Shown: positions 8,805-18,816, counted from the first letter of the stretch. The stretch: 64,000 nt of DNA from Haloquadratum walsbyi J07HQW1 (GCA_000415965.1 KE356560.1:3218201-3282200); one strand, 5' to 3'. Notes: a model not told the origin generated them from the letters alone. Numbers and translations are program-made.

Positions 8805-9185
8805 ATGAAGGAGTACAAGATGCGTCGAGGGGAAACGCTCGCTGATCGCATCCCGGAGATGAAATCAACAATCGAGTCATACTTCGGGTCAATCACCGAC
8901 ACTGAGTCATACAACGGAAGTGATCTGTATGTCGTCGATGAACCAGACAATCCGGTTTTCCAGCGAATCGTTGCTGGTGGTGTATCATACAGTAACAAGA
9001 AAGATACACTTGCTGTTGATTTCGTTGAGCGTGATCCAAGCGAACTTGACCCTGATGATCTCGCCGCTGCGGGTGATGCTGTCGATGCGAAAAATACGTT
9101 TTTGAAAGAAGCAACTGGACGGGACGCAAAATCCCGTCGTGAATCGATGAAGCGTGCTGTCGAGGACGATGCCCCTGATTATTGA
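8805..9185 (+). CDS. Conserved haloarchaeal protein (DUF5611-like)
   Basis: A 126-residue acidic soluble protein. The start at 8805 gives MKEYKMRRGETLADRIPEMK, the conserved opening of a haloarchaeal family that I recall as DUF5611. It has a mixed alpha/beta N-terminal part with an ESYFGSITDTESY segment and a central strand-rich GGVSYSNKKDTLAVDFVERD. A helical, charged C-terminus includes KNTFLKEATGRDAKSRRESM. No catalytic motif or membrane segment is seen. Upstream codons in the same frame lack family similarity. Function unknown. Confidence 0.75.
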   Translation: MKEYKMRRGETLADRIPEMKSTIESYFGSITDTESYNGSDLYVVDEPDNPVFQRIVAGGVSYSNKKDTLAVDFVERDPSELDPDDLAAAGDAVDAKNTFLKEATGRDAKSRRESMKRAVEDDAPDY

Positions 9186-9405
9186 TATCGATGGACAGTG
9201 AGTCTCGTGAGCGCATCCGTGACAGTATGATACAAACTATAATACAGTGGGTACTCATCAGAGTCAAATAAAACAGATGAAACAGCGGCAGCGGGTGAGT
9301 CTTCTCCTGTCTACTCATGAGGATAACTGATCAATCGGCATGGAACGGTATCTCAGTCAATCTGAATCCATCTAACTAAGTGATGGGACACCTCCACATC
9401 AAATA

Positions 9406-10374
9406 ATGTCCTACTACGTGGGCGTTGATCTTGGCGCGACCAACGTCCGTGCGGTCGTTGCTGGCGAGGACGGATCAATATATGGTCGCAGTGATGATAC
9501 GACGCCGAGTGGACCAACGGGGATTGCCGTTACAGAAGCAGTCCTTGGTGTCGTTCGTGAAGCATGCATTGGTGCAAATATTACCCCTGATTCAGTCTCA
9601 GCGGCTGGGATTGGTGCAATCGGTCCCCTTGATCTTGCTGCTGGTGCTGTCGAAAATCCTGCAAATCTCCCGGACACAATTGATCAGATTCCACTTACTG
9701 GTCCATTATCAGTATTATTGGGAACGGGACAGATATTCTTACATAATGACACAAACGCGGGGGTAATTGGCGAGCGGTTCTACGCTGATCGAAATCCAGA
9801 CGACATGGTGTATCTCACGATTTCATCAGGAATCGGAGCAGGGGTGTGTGTGGATGGAAGCGTTCTTACCGGATGGGACGGCAACGCCGGCGAGATTGGA
9901 CATATGACCGTTGATCCGCAGGGTCGATTAACCTGTGGTTGCGGACATGACGGTCACTGGGAAGCATACTGTTCGGGCAATAGCATTCCACGGTATGCAA
10001 AGCAGCTGTATGACACGAATCCAATTGAGACAGCCATTCCAATCGATGATCCAGCGCTCTCCGCAGCTGATGTTTTTAGACATGCACCAGATGATGAGTT
10101 CGCAACGTACGTGCTTGAACAACTCGCACACTGGAATGCAATGGGCGTCGCAAATATTGTTCATGCATACGCACCGCTGGTTATCTATGTTGGTGGCGCT
10201 GTTGCACTAAATAATCCTGACACGGTATTGCAACCGATCCGTGAGCGAATGGATGAGATGGTGATGTCAAATGTACCAGAAATAAAGCTGACAACGCTTG
10301 GAGATGAAGTCGTCGTTCGTGGTGCACTCGCGAGTGCATTGACTGCTGGCACTGGAGATCGCTCACAAATGTAG
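9406..10374 (+). CDS. ROK-family sugar kinase (glucokinase-like)
   Basis: A 322-residue actin-like ATPase fold protein of the ROK family, which phosphorylates glucose or related sugars in the cytoplasm. The phosphate-1 motif is GVDLGATNVRAVV (about residues 5-17). Sugar-binding HNDTNAGVIGER follows, then the adenosine-side ISSGIGAGVCVDG. The ROK zinc signature GHMTVDPQGRLTCGCG with HWEAYCSG lies near residues 165-192. All the expected parts are intact. Length is typical. Glucose as substrate is likely from the family but not shown. The gene stands alone. Confidence 0.85.
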   Translation: MSYYVGVDLGATNVRAVVAGEDGSIYGRSDDTTPSGPTGIAVTEAVLGVVREACIGANITPDSVSAAGIGAIGPLDLAAGAVENPANLPDTIDQIPLTGPLSVLLGTGQIFLHNDTNAGVIGERFYADRNPDDMVYLTISSGIGAGVCVDGSVLTGWDGNAGEIGHMTVDPQGRLTCGCGHDGHWEAYCSGNSIPRYAKQLYDTNPIETAIPIDDPALSAADVFRHAPDDEFATYVLEQLAHWNAMGVANIVHAYAPLVIYVGGAVALNNPDTVLQPIRERMDEMVMSNVPEIKLTTLGDEVVVRGALASALTAGTGDRSQM

Positions 10375-10572
10375 CTACTGGGTGCCTCCCAGAATCGAAA
10401 TCTCAACCTGGATTCCTGGTATTCCCACACAACGCCCCCGACAACTTGCCCAGATAAAGACGGACGTGACTCAATTTTGAGCAGGTAATCAATCATGATA
10501 TACTTTTCTACAGGGTCTTGTGGCGTGGGTCCAACCGCAAGTTTCCATATCCTCGCTCTCAAAATAGTAGTG

Positions 10573-10923
10573 ATGAGCGAATCTAATCAGACACAAACAC
10601 AAACTGAATCACTCCGTCACCGTATTGAAAATTGGATGGTTGGTCAAATGCCAATTATACAGATGCATGGTGGCGAAAGCGTTGTCCGAAAGGCTGATGC
10701 AGAGACTGGTGAGGTAGTCGTTGAACTGGGTGGCGCGTGTGCAGGTTGTGGGATATCAAACCTTACTGCTGAGAATATTAAATCAGATCTCATAATGGAT
10801 TTTGATTGTGTCGAAGACGTGCGGGTAAAAGTTCCAAGTTCCGGCGATCATGGTAATAGCACAGTTGAGGGTGGTCGGGGGGGAGAACTACAGTACGGCA
10901 GTGGTGAGACTGGACATTTCTGA
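10573..10923 (+). CDS. NifU C-terminal-domain protein (Fe-S scaffold/carrier)
   Basis: A 116-residue protein built on the NifU-like domain that carries iron-sulfur clusters. Residues about 12-95 match it: [34 protein letters not shown] with the CxxC cluster ligands, and [15 protein letters not shown] glycine-rich acidic tail follows. The ATG at 10573 gives [20 protein letters not shown]; codons before it in the frame are not similar to the family. It may serve the YgfZ-like Fe-S maturation protein encoded at 5.2-6.3 kb, though they are not an operon. Confidence 0.85.
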   Translation: MSESNQTQTQTESLRHRIENWMVGQMPIIQMHGGESVVRKADAETGEVVVELGGACAGCGISNLTAENIKSDLIMDFDCVEDVRVKVPSSGDHGNSTVEGGRGGELQYGSGETGHF

Positions 10924-11181
10924 GATAATTCATACGTTTCTGAGGTGTATCTTAGCAGATTAGTATGTAACAACAACACGAAGACGGAAAGAGCAACAAT
11001 CACACAGAAAAAGACAAATAGACAAGTGACATTATTACCTACAGTTGACGACGGAATAAGACACTCAAAAAAGTAAAATCCGATATAATTCTGAGTGAGA
11101 TATACGCCTGCGTTGCCGTTATCAAGCAGTGCATACTTGAGCAGCTCAGTGATAACAAAACAGTAACTAGCATCAACCGAG

Positions 11182-12180
11182 GTGATGTCCCTTATCTCTC
11201 CACCACACGCGTCAAATCAAGAGGAATTCGCATTTGAACTTGCACTTTGCTCACATCTCGAGACGACAACAGAGTGGGTAATCAGTCGACAACTTGGCGC
11301 TGCTGTTGTGCATCCTGGTCGTCGCATTATCGATATCTGTGGCGTCATTCCGGGTTCCAGCTTTGATACCCGCTCGATGATCACTGATGAGCGAATCCCT
11401 GAACGAGCAATTGCAGGTCCAGCCGGAGTCGGAACATCTGTTCGCCGGTCTGATGCGATTGATGGGTCACCACAAACAACAGAAGCTGCCATCGAGCAGG
11501 CTCTTGCTGCGGATTTCTTTACTATTGAACATCAGAATGGACAGGAACACATTAGACAGACAACAAGATATCCCACAGGATGGTTTGATCAGATTATTGG
11601 GATTGAGAACAAACCGGATCTCAAGCGACCAGGAGAACTAACGCGTCAGTTACAGGTAGACATCTCACTTGGACTTTTTGACGCCGTGATTCTTGCAACA
11701 AAGACACATGTCACGCGCGCTCATCTCAATCGTATTCCCGACGCGGTCGGTGTCTGGCAATTCGATCCAGACACAGCTGACCGCACGATCATCAAACAAT
11801 CAACAGAGCTTGCAACGGGGACGCCTGGGATTGAGCTTGGCTCTGATCAATCAGATCATACTGAAATTCACCCTGTGAGCAGTGAGGAAAAAGCGCGTGC
11901 ACGTCGTCGAGTCGCTGAACGAGCGTACGGTAAGGGATGGCGAAATTATCCACTCCCGTCATGCGCACACGCTGAAACACAACCGGATGGGCGACCATAC
12001 TGCGCAGAGTTTAATTGTGTCATCAATCCTGCACAGAGTTGTGATACCGAGTGTCCAGCGTATACACATGCAGAACCGCCACGTTGCAATAGCGATGAAC
12101 TGCGTGATGAACGTTCACCATGGCATAGTGATCCCCCTGGCGTTCGACACAGGCAGTCGGGGCTTGATCGATTCAGATAA
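11182..12180 (+). CDS. Conserved haloarchaeal protein (DUF5787-like), possible PD-(D/E)XK nuclease fold
   Basis: A 332-residue protein recognised by its opening EEFAFELALCSHLE as a haloarchaeal family that I recall as DUF5787. Residues about 130-190 contain WFDQIIGIENKPDL followed by LQVDISLGLFDAVILATKTH. An E-x-K after a hydrophobic strand, followed by a helix and another strand, resembles the core of PD-(D/E)XK nucleases; this is inference. The C-terminal part has seven cysteines and histidines (CAHAET, CAEFNC, CDTECPAYTH) that could bind zinc or an Fe-S cluster. The start could also be the next ATG at 11185. Function unknown. Confidence 0.75.
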   Translation: MMSLISPPHASNQEEFAFELALCSHLETTTEWVISRQLGAAVVHPGRRIIDICGVIPGSSFDTRSMITDERIPERAIAGPAGVGTSVRRSDAIDGSPQTTEAAIEQALAADFFTIEHQNGQEHIRQTTRYPTGWFDQIIGIENKPDLKRPGELTRQLQVDISLGLFDAVILATKTHVTRAHLNRIPDAVGVWQFDPDTADRTIIKQSTELATGTPGIELGSDQSDHTEIHPVSSEEKARARRRVAERAYGKGWRNYPLPSCAHAETQPDGRPYCAEFNCVINPAQSCDTECPAYTHAEPPRCNSDELRDERSPWHSDPPGVRHRQSGLDRFR

Positions 12181-12194
12181 AACAGCTAAGATTG

Positions 12195-13019
12195 TTACAA
12201 TTCATACTCTTCGCCATCGATGGCGAGTGGATCTTCAAACGCTTCTTCAGCGGGGTAATAATGTCCAGTATGCACAAGTCTTGTCTTATCAGCATCAAGC
12301 GTCTCCGCAAGATCGCGTGCCCCTTCACGCGTCATATGCTTAGTTCCAAAAGTTCGGGGGACCCCATCCTCATTGTGATGTTTTCCACCGAGCGGATGAT
12401 GTTGGCACATTGAGGCAGGGACAATAGCATCTGCGAGAAACAAGTCCGGATTAGCTAGCGCATCCTGTGAATTAGAGGGAACCCCATAACTCGTATCACC
12501 AGAGAGAGACAGCTTTGTCTCGGTCACGGGGTCTTCGACGACAACTCCATAGCAGTACAGTGGGGGGTGGTCAACAGGAACGAGTTGAACATTGAGACCA
12601 CAGATTTCAAACACTTCAAACGGAGAGTGTGAGTCAATCGTCACCTGATCAAGATATTTATATTTCCGAGCAACGGTCTCAGCGACACTTTCGTTCGTTT
12701 GTGGGTCAGTTTCATTTGCTGCGTGTATCGGAAGGTCATCACAGAGCCGATACGCATTCCCAAGTCCATCAAGATGGTCAAAATGGATATGTGTGACAAT
12801 ACCAGCATTCGGAAAAGAGACATCACGCTGGAGAAACTGCTGTCGAAAATCCGGGCTGAAGTCAATAAGAATCGATTCATCACGGCGAGTGTTCTCAACG
12901 TGAACAGAAAATCGGGTCCGTTCGATGCCGCGCTGTCGAGCATGTTCACAGGTGTCGCAATCGCATCCAACAGTTGGCGTCCCGGTCGTATCCCCCGTTC
13001 CAAGTAATGTGACCCGCAT
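12195..13019 (-). CDS. MBL-fold metallo-hydrolase, PhnP-like
   Basis: A 274-residue metallo-beta-lactamase-fold phosphodiesterase-like enzyme. The start MRVTLLGTGDTTGTPTVGCD and the following CDTC are typical of the PhnP branch, which hydrolyses cyclic phosphodiesters. The metal motif is THIHFDHLDG (about residues 76-85), followed by the metal ligands in SLSGDTSYG and the final HTGHY. There is no phn operon nearby, so the substrate is open. It is convergent with the gene at 11182 (14 bases between) and 11 bases downstream of the AAA ATPase gene on the same strand, so the two are likely co-transcribed. Confidence 0.85.
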   Translation of the reverse strand: MRVTLLGTGDTTGTPTVGCDCDTCEHARQRGIERTRFSVHVENTRRDESILIDFSPDFRQQFLQRDVSFPNAGIVTHIHFDHLDGLGNAYRLCDDLPIHAANETDPQTNESVAETVARKYKYLDQVTIDSHSPFEVFEICGLNVQLVPVDHPPLYCYGVVVEDPVTETKLSLSGDTSYGVPSNSQDALANPDLFLADAIVPASMCQHHPLGGKHHNEDGVPRTFGTKHMTREGARDLAETLDADKTRLVHTGHYYPAEEAFEDPLAIDGEEYEL

Positions 13020-13030
13020 TATGAGTTAGA

Positions 13031-14500
13031 TCAGTGATCGTGGACATGGTCATGATCGTGATCGTGGTCGTGATCAGTCTCAGTTGTATCCGTTTTGCCA
13101 CTTCCATCACCTGCGACTAATTGATCACCATCAGACATCATATTCATGTTCTTTAGATTATCGCGTTCTTCGAAGTCCTCAACTGCATTAATGATATCAT
13201 TCTGCGTGAGAGTTGTTCGCTCTTCAGTAAGTGCCTCAAGCACAGCCTCACGGAGTACCATCCGAAGGTCTGACCCGGTGAGACCATCGGTCCGTTCTGC
13301 GATTGATGCCGGGTCAAATTCAGCGATGTCCATCCGATCGGTAATAATCTTGAGGATGTCCGCTCTCATGTCTCGGTCAGGTTTCGGGAAGTTAACAATC
13401 TCGTCAAATCGTCGCCACGCTGCTGCATCAAGTTGATCCGGATGGTTTGTCGCACCAATTAGGATGACCTCATCGCGAATTAAGGAGATATCATCGATAC
13501 TTTTCAGTAGCGTATTGACGGCACGCTTAAGCGCCGCATGTTCATCCGAACGACGTGTTTTTGCCACCGAGTCAAACTCATCGATAAACAAAATACACGG
13601 TGAGAGCCGTTTTGCGACTTCAAATGTTTTTTCAACATTCTTTGCCGTCTCACCAAGATACTGACTCGTAATCATCGAGAGTTTCACCTCAACAAATGGA
13701 AGCCCTAATTCGTGTGCAAGCGCTCGTGAAACGGTTGTCTTTCCGGTTCCCGGTGGTCCAACAAATAATATTTTTCCAATCTCACGCAGCCCAATATTCG
13801 CGAGATACTCGCGATGTTCGATTGCCTTCATCAATTTCTTGATTTCACCCTCTTGATCGCCAGTGAGCACAAGATCATTGAGTGTCATCTCAATTTCTTC
13901 AGGTGCTCTGACTTGGACAAGATCAAGCATCTCTGCGTCTTCATCCTCGTCATCATCAAAGTACTCCTCAAGTAGACTATCAATCCAGACACGATCAGCA
14001 TGAATTGGTCGGGTGTGTTCACGTGCCTCCGTATATGTAATCTCGACGTCGTCGCGGTCTTCAATAGCAGCAGCAATCGTTGCGTTTGTCTGGAGGCGTT
14101 CGTGGTCTGCTCGCTCTATATACCACTCAATTGCCATATCAGGTTGGGTCAATGAGATACGACCAGAGAAGTCCTCTCGTTGGGTGAACAAGAGGTCAGA
14201 GACTGCATCCCAAGGATGCTCAACGCCGGTCGCTTTTCGCGCAACGGTGTTTGTTACAACAAGCGGTCGTTCAATACCGACGGGCATGTCTGTAGCATTA
14301 TCAGGAGCGTTCGCAGATTGCTCTGAAGCTGAACCCGTAGTGGTGCCGGCATCGGAATCGCTGTCAGTGTCGTCACTTCGCTCCGTCCAGAACACTCTTC
14401 GGTACCGTGGGGGGAGATCGTTTTCATCTCGATCGCGGTCCTCGGTATAGAGATGCGCTGTAAGGAGAAACTCGATAATTTCGAGAGCCCGATCACTCAT
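13031..14500 (-). CDS. AAA ATPase (CDC48-type module) with His/Asp-rich tail
   Basis: A 489-residue AAA ATPase. The N-terminal 200 residues are family-specific and acidic. The AAA module follows, with Walker A GPPGTGKT near residue 248, Walker B CILFIDEFD near 304, sensor GATNHPDQLDAAAWRRFDEI and the lid to about residue 440. The last 17 or so residues are almost only His and Asp (DHDHDHDHDHVHDH), encoded by a hexamer repeat (CATGATCGTGATCGTG type) near 13030-13075. Such a tail could bind Ni, Zn or Co ions. It is upstream of the PhnP-like gene. Annotated in haloarchaea as an AAA-type ATPase of the CDC48 group; substrate unknown. Confidence 0.85.
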   Translation of the reverse strand: MSDRALEIIEFLLTAHLYTEDRDRDENDLPPRYRRVFWTERSDDTDSDSDAGTTTGSASEQSANAPDNATDMPVGIERPLVVTNTVARKATGVEHPWDAVSDLLFTQREDFSGRISLTQPDMAIEWYIERADHERLQTNATIAAAIEDRDDVEITYTEAREHTRPIHADRVWIDSLLEEYFDDDEDEDAEMLDLVQVRAPEEIEMTLNDLVLTGDQEGEIKKLMKAIEHREYLANIGLREIGKILFVGPPGTGKTTVSRALAHELGLPFVEVKLSMITSQYLGETAKNVEKTFEVAKRLSPCILFIDEFDSVAKTRRSDEHAALKRAVNTLLKSIDDISLIRDEVILIGATNHPDQLDAAAWRRFDEIVNFPKPDRDMRADILKIITDRMDIAEFDPASIAERTDGLTGSDLRMVLREAVLEALTEERTTLTQNDIINAVEDFEERDNLKNMNMMSDGDQLVAGDGSGKTDTTETDHDHDHDHDHVHDH

Positions 14501-14582
14501 CCCACTGAAGTAACCGTCACACTTGTATAAGCGCGTCGAAAGTCGGGATTGGACACACTCTTGTCTTCACAGACTCATAGTG

Positions 14583-14993
14583 ATGATGATGACGAGACGA
14601 CGCAATTTGCCGTCTACCTCAAATTCATCCACATCACATCCATCATCTGCTTCAATGGCGTCACAATCAGGCGCCGACACTGATATTGATACGACGAATA
14701 AGACCACCACTACCACTGCCACTACCGCTACTACTAGCGTTGATGCGAATCCTCACTCATCGACAGAGCAACCCCGAGACGCTGGATCACCGCCAAATCG
14801 AGGGCTCACAGTCGGCATAATATGTGTTCTGGCAGGTGGATTAGCTGTGATGTGGGTTGTTTCAAATATATCATTTCCACAACCTGCATTCGACACCATA
14901 CAGTGGTATGCTCTCTTGGGGTTTGTTATTCTCTACTGGGCAGTTGCCGTTCGATGGATCCGCACGCAAAATTTCAAATTAGAAAACAAGTAA
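14583..14993 (+). CDS. Small membrane protein with Thr-rich N-terminus
   Basis: A protein of about 136 residues with two predicted transmembrane segments near the C-terminus (GLTVGIICVLAGGLAVMWVV and WYALLGFVILYWAVAVRWI). They are preceded by a low-complexity N-terminal half that includes NKTTTTTATTATTS from a short tandem repeat. The start is uncertain: three ATGs follow one another at 14583, and ATG 14656 (MASQSGADTD) would give a 112-residue protein. Divergent from the AAA ATPase gene. Not recognised; similar small two-helix proteins are common in haloarchaea. Confidence 0.6.
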   Translation: MMMTRRRNLPSTSNSSTSHPSSASMASQSGADTDIDTTNKTTTTTATTATTSVDANPHSSTEQPRDAGSPPNRGLTVGIICVLAGGLAVMWVVSNISFPQPAFDTIQWYALLGFVILYWAVAVRWIRTQNFKLENK

Positions 14994-15065
14994 TCCGTCT
15001 TCTCATACGCGATTGCTTTGTGAGCTTGTATCACCAATGATATAGAGTGTATTCGCGGGTGTAGA

Positions 15066-16931
15066 TTATTTATCTGGATGGATGAACCGAATCGCATCTC
15101 TCACTTCGTCGCGACCACCAATGATAGTCACCTGATCGCCGTGTTCAAGTGTGAAGTCGGCCTCAGGAACACGAATATTCCCGTTTCGTTTGACTAACGC
15201 AATGAGTGAGTCTGGAGGGAGTTCTGGACCAACATCGCGAATTGGTCGTCCGATAAGTTCCTCAGATGTAACTTCGATCTCTTGGATATCTCCAGAGTAG
15301 CCAATCTCACCCATCCAGTCCATCATCGCTGGTCGTTCGATATAGTTATCCAATGCTTGTGCGGTTGCAAGTGAAGTCGAAATGTTCCGAACGCCCAGAT
15401 CTTCGAATGCTTCGGCATTATCGGGATTGTTTACCCGCGCAAGGATTGTCTCAGGATCAAACTTCGAGCGCGCGAGTTGTGAAACCAACAGATTAACGTC
15501 ATCATCACCGGTTGCACCTACGACAATTCGGGCACTATCACCGCCAGCCGATGTGAGTACATCAGTATCGGTCCCATCACCATGATGGACTGTAAAGCCC
15601 TCGTTTCGACCAATCTCAACGATTTCTTGCGACTGTTCGATAAGTACGACATTTTCCCCACGACTTTCAAGACGGTCAGCAAGCGCACGACCAACTGTCC
15701 CGCCTCCGATAACAAGGACACGCATTGGTATAATATCAAGATACTCTGCAATTTGTCTGGCGAAACCGCCCTCGGCAACAACTGTAATCAGAATGACTAA
15801 AAATACTGTCCCAACGAGTATATCCGCTGCCTGATTCATCCCCGCATTTCGAAGTTCAATCGCAAACAGGGTCGCAACTGATGCTGGGATGATTCCCCGT
15901 GGACCAACGAGACTCATGAATAATCGTTCACCTGCGGTAAACCGATTTCCACGTGTCGAGATGAACACAAGCAGTGGTCGTAAAATGAGAGCAACAATCA
16001 CAGTAATCCCAATCCCGCGAAGACCAATCGTCTGGAGAATCTCGAATTCTAAAAGTGCAGCAAGTGCAATAAAGACGAACGAGAGAACAATGAGGGTGAC
16101 ATCCCCTTTAAATGCTGAAATTTCCTCTTCGTATGGAATGTCTGTATTTCCGAGAATAATACCTGCGGTCGCGACGGCCGCAATCCCAGCCTCTGTTGCG
16201 ATGAAGTCTGCTGTTCCATATGCAACTAAAGCGCCCGCTAACACGAGCAATCGTGCATTTCGGGGAGCATTTCCGGGCGAGAGGTCAACATATTGAAGCC
16301 CATATATTAATAACGCAGCCACAACTGCGCCAATAAGTAATCCAATCCCAAGTCGCTCGATAAATAGCTGTAGCAACGCCCCTGGTTGTGTTACACCAGC
16401 AGTGATCGCTTCAAAGATAACAACAGCAAGAATCGCCGCTGTCACATCATTAACAATTCCCTCTGTCTCAAGAGCAGCCTCTACACGATCACGAACCGGC
16501 ACAACCTCTAGGATTGGTGTGACAACCGTTGGTCCAGTCGCAACTAATAGTGCACCAACGAGAAAGGCAACATTCCAGCTTGTTGAAAGAAGAAACCGGA
16601 CGGTCGCGGCTGTTCCGATAAGCGCGATACCCGCACCAATCGTGATGAGTTTGAGTGTCGCTGTTGGAGCTTCTCGGAGTTTCTGTATTCGGAGGTGAAA
16701 GGATCCCTCAAAGACGATAATCGCAACTGACAGACCGACGATAGCACTAAGTGCACTTCCAAATGAATCTGGTCCAACAACACCGAGCACCTCAGGTCCC
16801 AATAGAATCCCCGCCGCAATCAAAAAGACAACGCTTGGAACCTGAAATCGGTCTGAAAGGACCTGTGCAATAACTCCAATTCCGATAATCGCAGCCACAA
16901 CAGCAATCAGATTACCGCCAGCACCTGCCAT
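15066..16931 (-). CDS. Na+/H+ antiporter (CPA1/NhaP type) with TrkA-N and TrkA-C domains
   Basis: A 621-residue inner-membrane cation/proton antiporter. About 12-13 hydrophobic segments fill residues 1-395, with the exchanger-family motifs FEGSFHL, GPTVVTPIL and FIATEAGIAAVATAGI. At residue 403 a cytoplasmic regulatory part starts: a TrkA-N nucleotide-binding domain (MRVLVIGGGTVGRALADRLE) and a TrkA-C domain (about 535-621, ending RDAIRFIHPDK). This fusion gates transport by NAD(H) or similar ligands in related proteins. In a halophile it should expel sodium and regulate pH. The gene is monocistronic, between two unrelated genes. Confidence 0.9.
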   Translation of the reverse strand: MAGAGGNLIAVVAAIIGIGVIAQVLSDRFQVPSVVFLIAAGILLGPEVLGVVGPDSFGSALSAIVGLSVAIIVFEGSFHLRIQKLREAPTATLKLITIGAGIALIGTAATVRFLLSTSWNVAFLVGALLVATGPTVVTPILEVVPVRDRVEAALETEGIVNDVTAAILAVVIFEAITAGVTQPGALLQLFIERLGIGLLIGAVVAALLIYGLQYVDLSPGNAPRNARLLVLAGALVAYGTADFIATEAGIAAVATAGIILGNTDIPYEEEISAFKGDVTLIVLSFVFIALAALLEFEILQTIGLRGIGITVIVALILRPLLVFISTRGNRFTAGERLFMSLVGPRGIIPASVATLFAIELRNAGMNQAADILVGTVFLVILITVVAEGGFARQIAEYLDIIPMRVLVIGGGTVGRALADRLESRGENVVLIEQSQEIVEIGRNEGFTVHHGDGTDTDVLTSAGGDSARIVVGATGDDDVNLLVSQLARSKFDPETILARVNNPDNAEAFEDLGVRNISTSLATAQALDNYIERPAMMDWMGEIGYSGDIQEIEVTSEELIGRPIRDVGPELPPDSLIALVKRNGNIRVPEADFTLEHGDQVTIIGGRDEVRDAIRFIHPDK

Positions 16932-17076
16932 TACATCACCTTCATGTATCTAAATGAATTTTCCGGACGTTCATAAGCCCACATATGTCGTATTTGATGT
17001 TCTCAATATACCGCTGAATTCGAATGGGTCGTGTTTGATCTCGACTATCGCTCGGACGAATCAAACGATAATCGCA

Positions 17077-18366
17077 TTAATCAATTCGAAGCGTAGGTTT
17101 ATCAGTGACAGCCGCCGTCTCTGTCAATTCATCATCTCCAAGCAGTCCCCGAGTGGCTCGTTTGCCCCACTCGACGGCTGGTTGTGTAAATGTTGGTACT
17201 GACGCGAGTTCACCATAGCATATGCACGCCGCCTCAAACTCATAGAGTAATGCGCCAAGGCTCTGTGCATCAACAGCATCGATTTCGACGCGGATCGTCG
17301 GTATATCAGCGTCAACAAGGCTCGCTTCTGTTGCTTCGAACTCAGCGTCGAGAAGTGACCCAAGATCTGATCCACTCAGATATGAGAGTCCATCCAAATC
17401 AGTCGAGGGAATTGGGCATGGTGACCGGTGACGCGGTCGCATGAGGGTAATAACTTTATTATGTGGTCCTGCGCGGTAGAGTTGCAACTGCGAGTGCTGA
17501 TCGGTTGCACCAAGTGCTCGGACAGGAGTCTGCCCACGATGATCTTTCCCGAGACTCTCAGCCCATAATTGTGCAAACCACTCAGCAAATGTCTCAAGAT
17601 TCTCAGCATATGGCATCATCACATTCGTTCGCGCTCCCCGTGTCGCAAGTGCATATGTGGTTGCACCATACGCATATGCTGGTGTTTCAAATAATGACCC
17701 GCTCAGTTCGGCTGCAGCGTCTGTAGCACCGGTCATCAGATCAGTCAGTGCAATGCCCTGAAGCGCCGCAACGACGAGCCCAACAGTTGATAGCACAGAG
17801 AATCGCCCTGGAACCCCCTCCGGAACTGACAATGCAGGAAGAGACTCCGAATCAGCGAGCTGCCGGAGATTTCCGTCAGTGCCTGTCGTCACGATAGTTC
17901 GGTCTGTCCAGTCAACACCAGCTTCTGTCATCGCGTCACGAACAACGAGGAAATTTGCGAGTGTTTCGGCTGTCGTTCCTGACCGTGAGACAACATTAAC
18001 CACCGTCTCTGAGAGCGGTATTGATTCAAGTACACGTGAGATAGAAGCCGGGTCAACATTATCAAGTACGTACACTGGGGCGGTATCGTCACCAAGTGCA
18101 TTGACTAGTGTTGCGGCACCAAGGGCACTGCCACCAATCCCGATGATCAGAATAGCAGTTGGATCATCAAATGACGCGACGGCATCGTGAATTCTCGTTA
18201 TATCAACCGTGTCAGGGAGGTTCAATGCCGTATAACCGGGCTCATTATTTCGACGTCCCTGTTCAATCCGCTCGTGTGCTGTCGTAACTCGTTCATCAAG
18301 CCGTTCAAGTCCGTCCCGTGTCACACCAGGTGTCGCATCGAACACTGTCCCAAGATCAACTTGCAT
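17077..18366 (-). CDS. pgi: Glucose-6-phosphate isomerase
   Basis: A 429-residue cytoplasmic enzyme that interconverts glucose-6-phosphate and fructose-6-phosphate, serving gluconeogenesis and the haloarchaeal semi-phosphorylative pathway. The conserved blocks are GIGGSALGAATLVNALG, the phosphate-binding SRSGTTAETLANF, signature 1 EGVPGRFSVLSTVGL and the catalytic region GATDQHSQLQLYRAGPHNK. Size fits the bacterial-type Pgi of haloarchaea. The start MQVDLG has no alternative nearby. The gene stands alone, with 145 bases to the antiporter start. Confidence 0.95.
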   Translation of the reverse strand: MQVDLGTVFDATPGVTRDGLERLDERVTTAHERIEQGRRNNEPGYTALNLPDTVDITRIHDAVASFDDPTAILIIGIGGSALGAATLVNALGDDTAPVYVLDNVDPASISRVLESIPLSETVVNVVSRSGTTAETLANFLVVRDAMTEAGVDWTDRTIVTTGTDGNLRQLADSESLPALSVPEGVPGRFSVLSTVGLVVAALQGIALTDLMTGATDAAAELSGSLFETPAYAYGATTYALATRGARTNVMMPYAENLETFAEWFAQLWAESLGKDHRGQTPVRALGATDQHSQLQLYRAGPHNKVITLMRPRHRSPCPIPSTDLDGLSYLSGSDLGSLLDAEFEATEASLVDADIPTIRVEIDAVDAQSLGALLYEFEAACICYGELASVPTFTQPAVEWGKRATRGLLGDDELTETAAVTDKPTLRID

Positions 18367-18816
18367 ACCGAATTGAGTGGCGCCCGCTGAGAAAAAGGTA
18401 GGTATTATTACTCAGTCAGTTATTGATGATTAACTGGATTAGCACGAACGATGACTTTCTACCCACCCGACTTGCGCGCGGCTTAGGTCATTTACTCCTT
18501 GCGAGTAGCCAACATGTTTTAGAGACATTGAATCGGTGTCGATAGACATCGCCGTCTCCACAGCCATTGATTCGGGATAGCCCGTTATTCTACTTCTGTG
18601 AGTCATATGCTGGCAGAAAGCGAGAGTCACTCTCGAAGAGTTAAGATAATATTACTCCGCACAATATCGAGTAGTAGTAAAGATTTCTGTGAGGACGGAC
18701 TCGTTCGAACACACGGTCAATGCGAGCAGAATGGGAGAGATACCGAATAAGAGGAACAGAAGGAAAACGAAAACGAAGATGAAGATGAGACGACCAGTAG
18801 TATTTGATCAGATATA
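18367..18816. other. Gene-free interval, possible decayed DNA
   Basis: A 450-base gap between divergent genes. No frame shows a recognisable product. A period-6 run (GAAAAC GAAAAC GAAGAT GAAGAT) lies at about 18762-18788, close to the start of the next gene. Confidence 0.5.
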
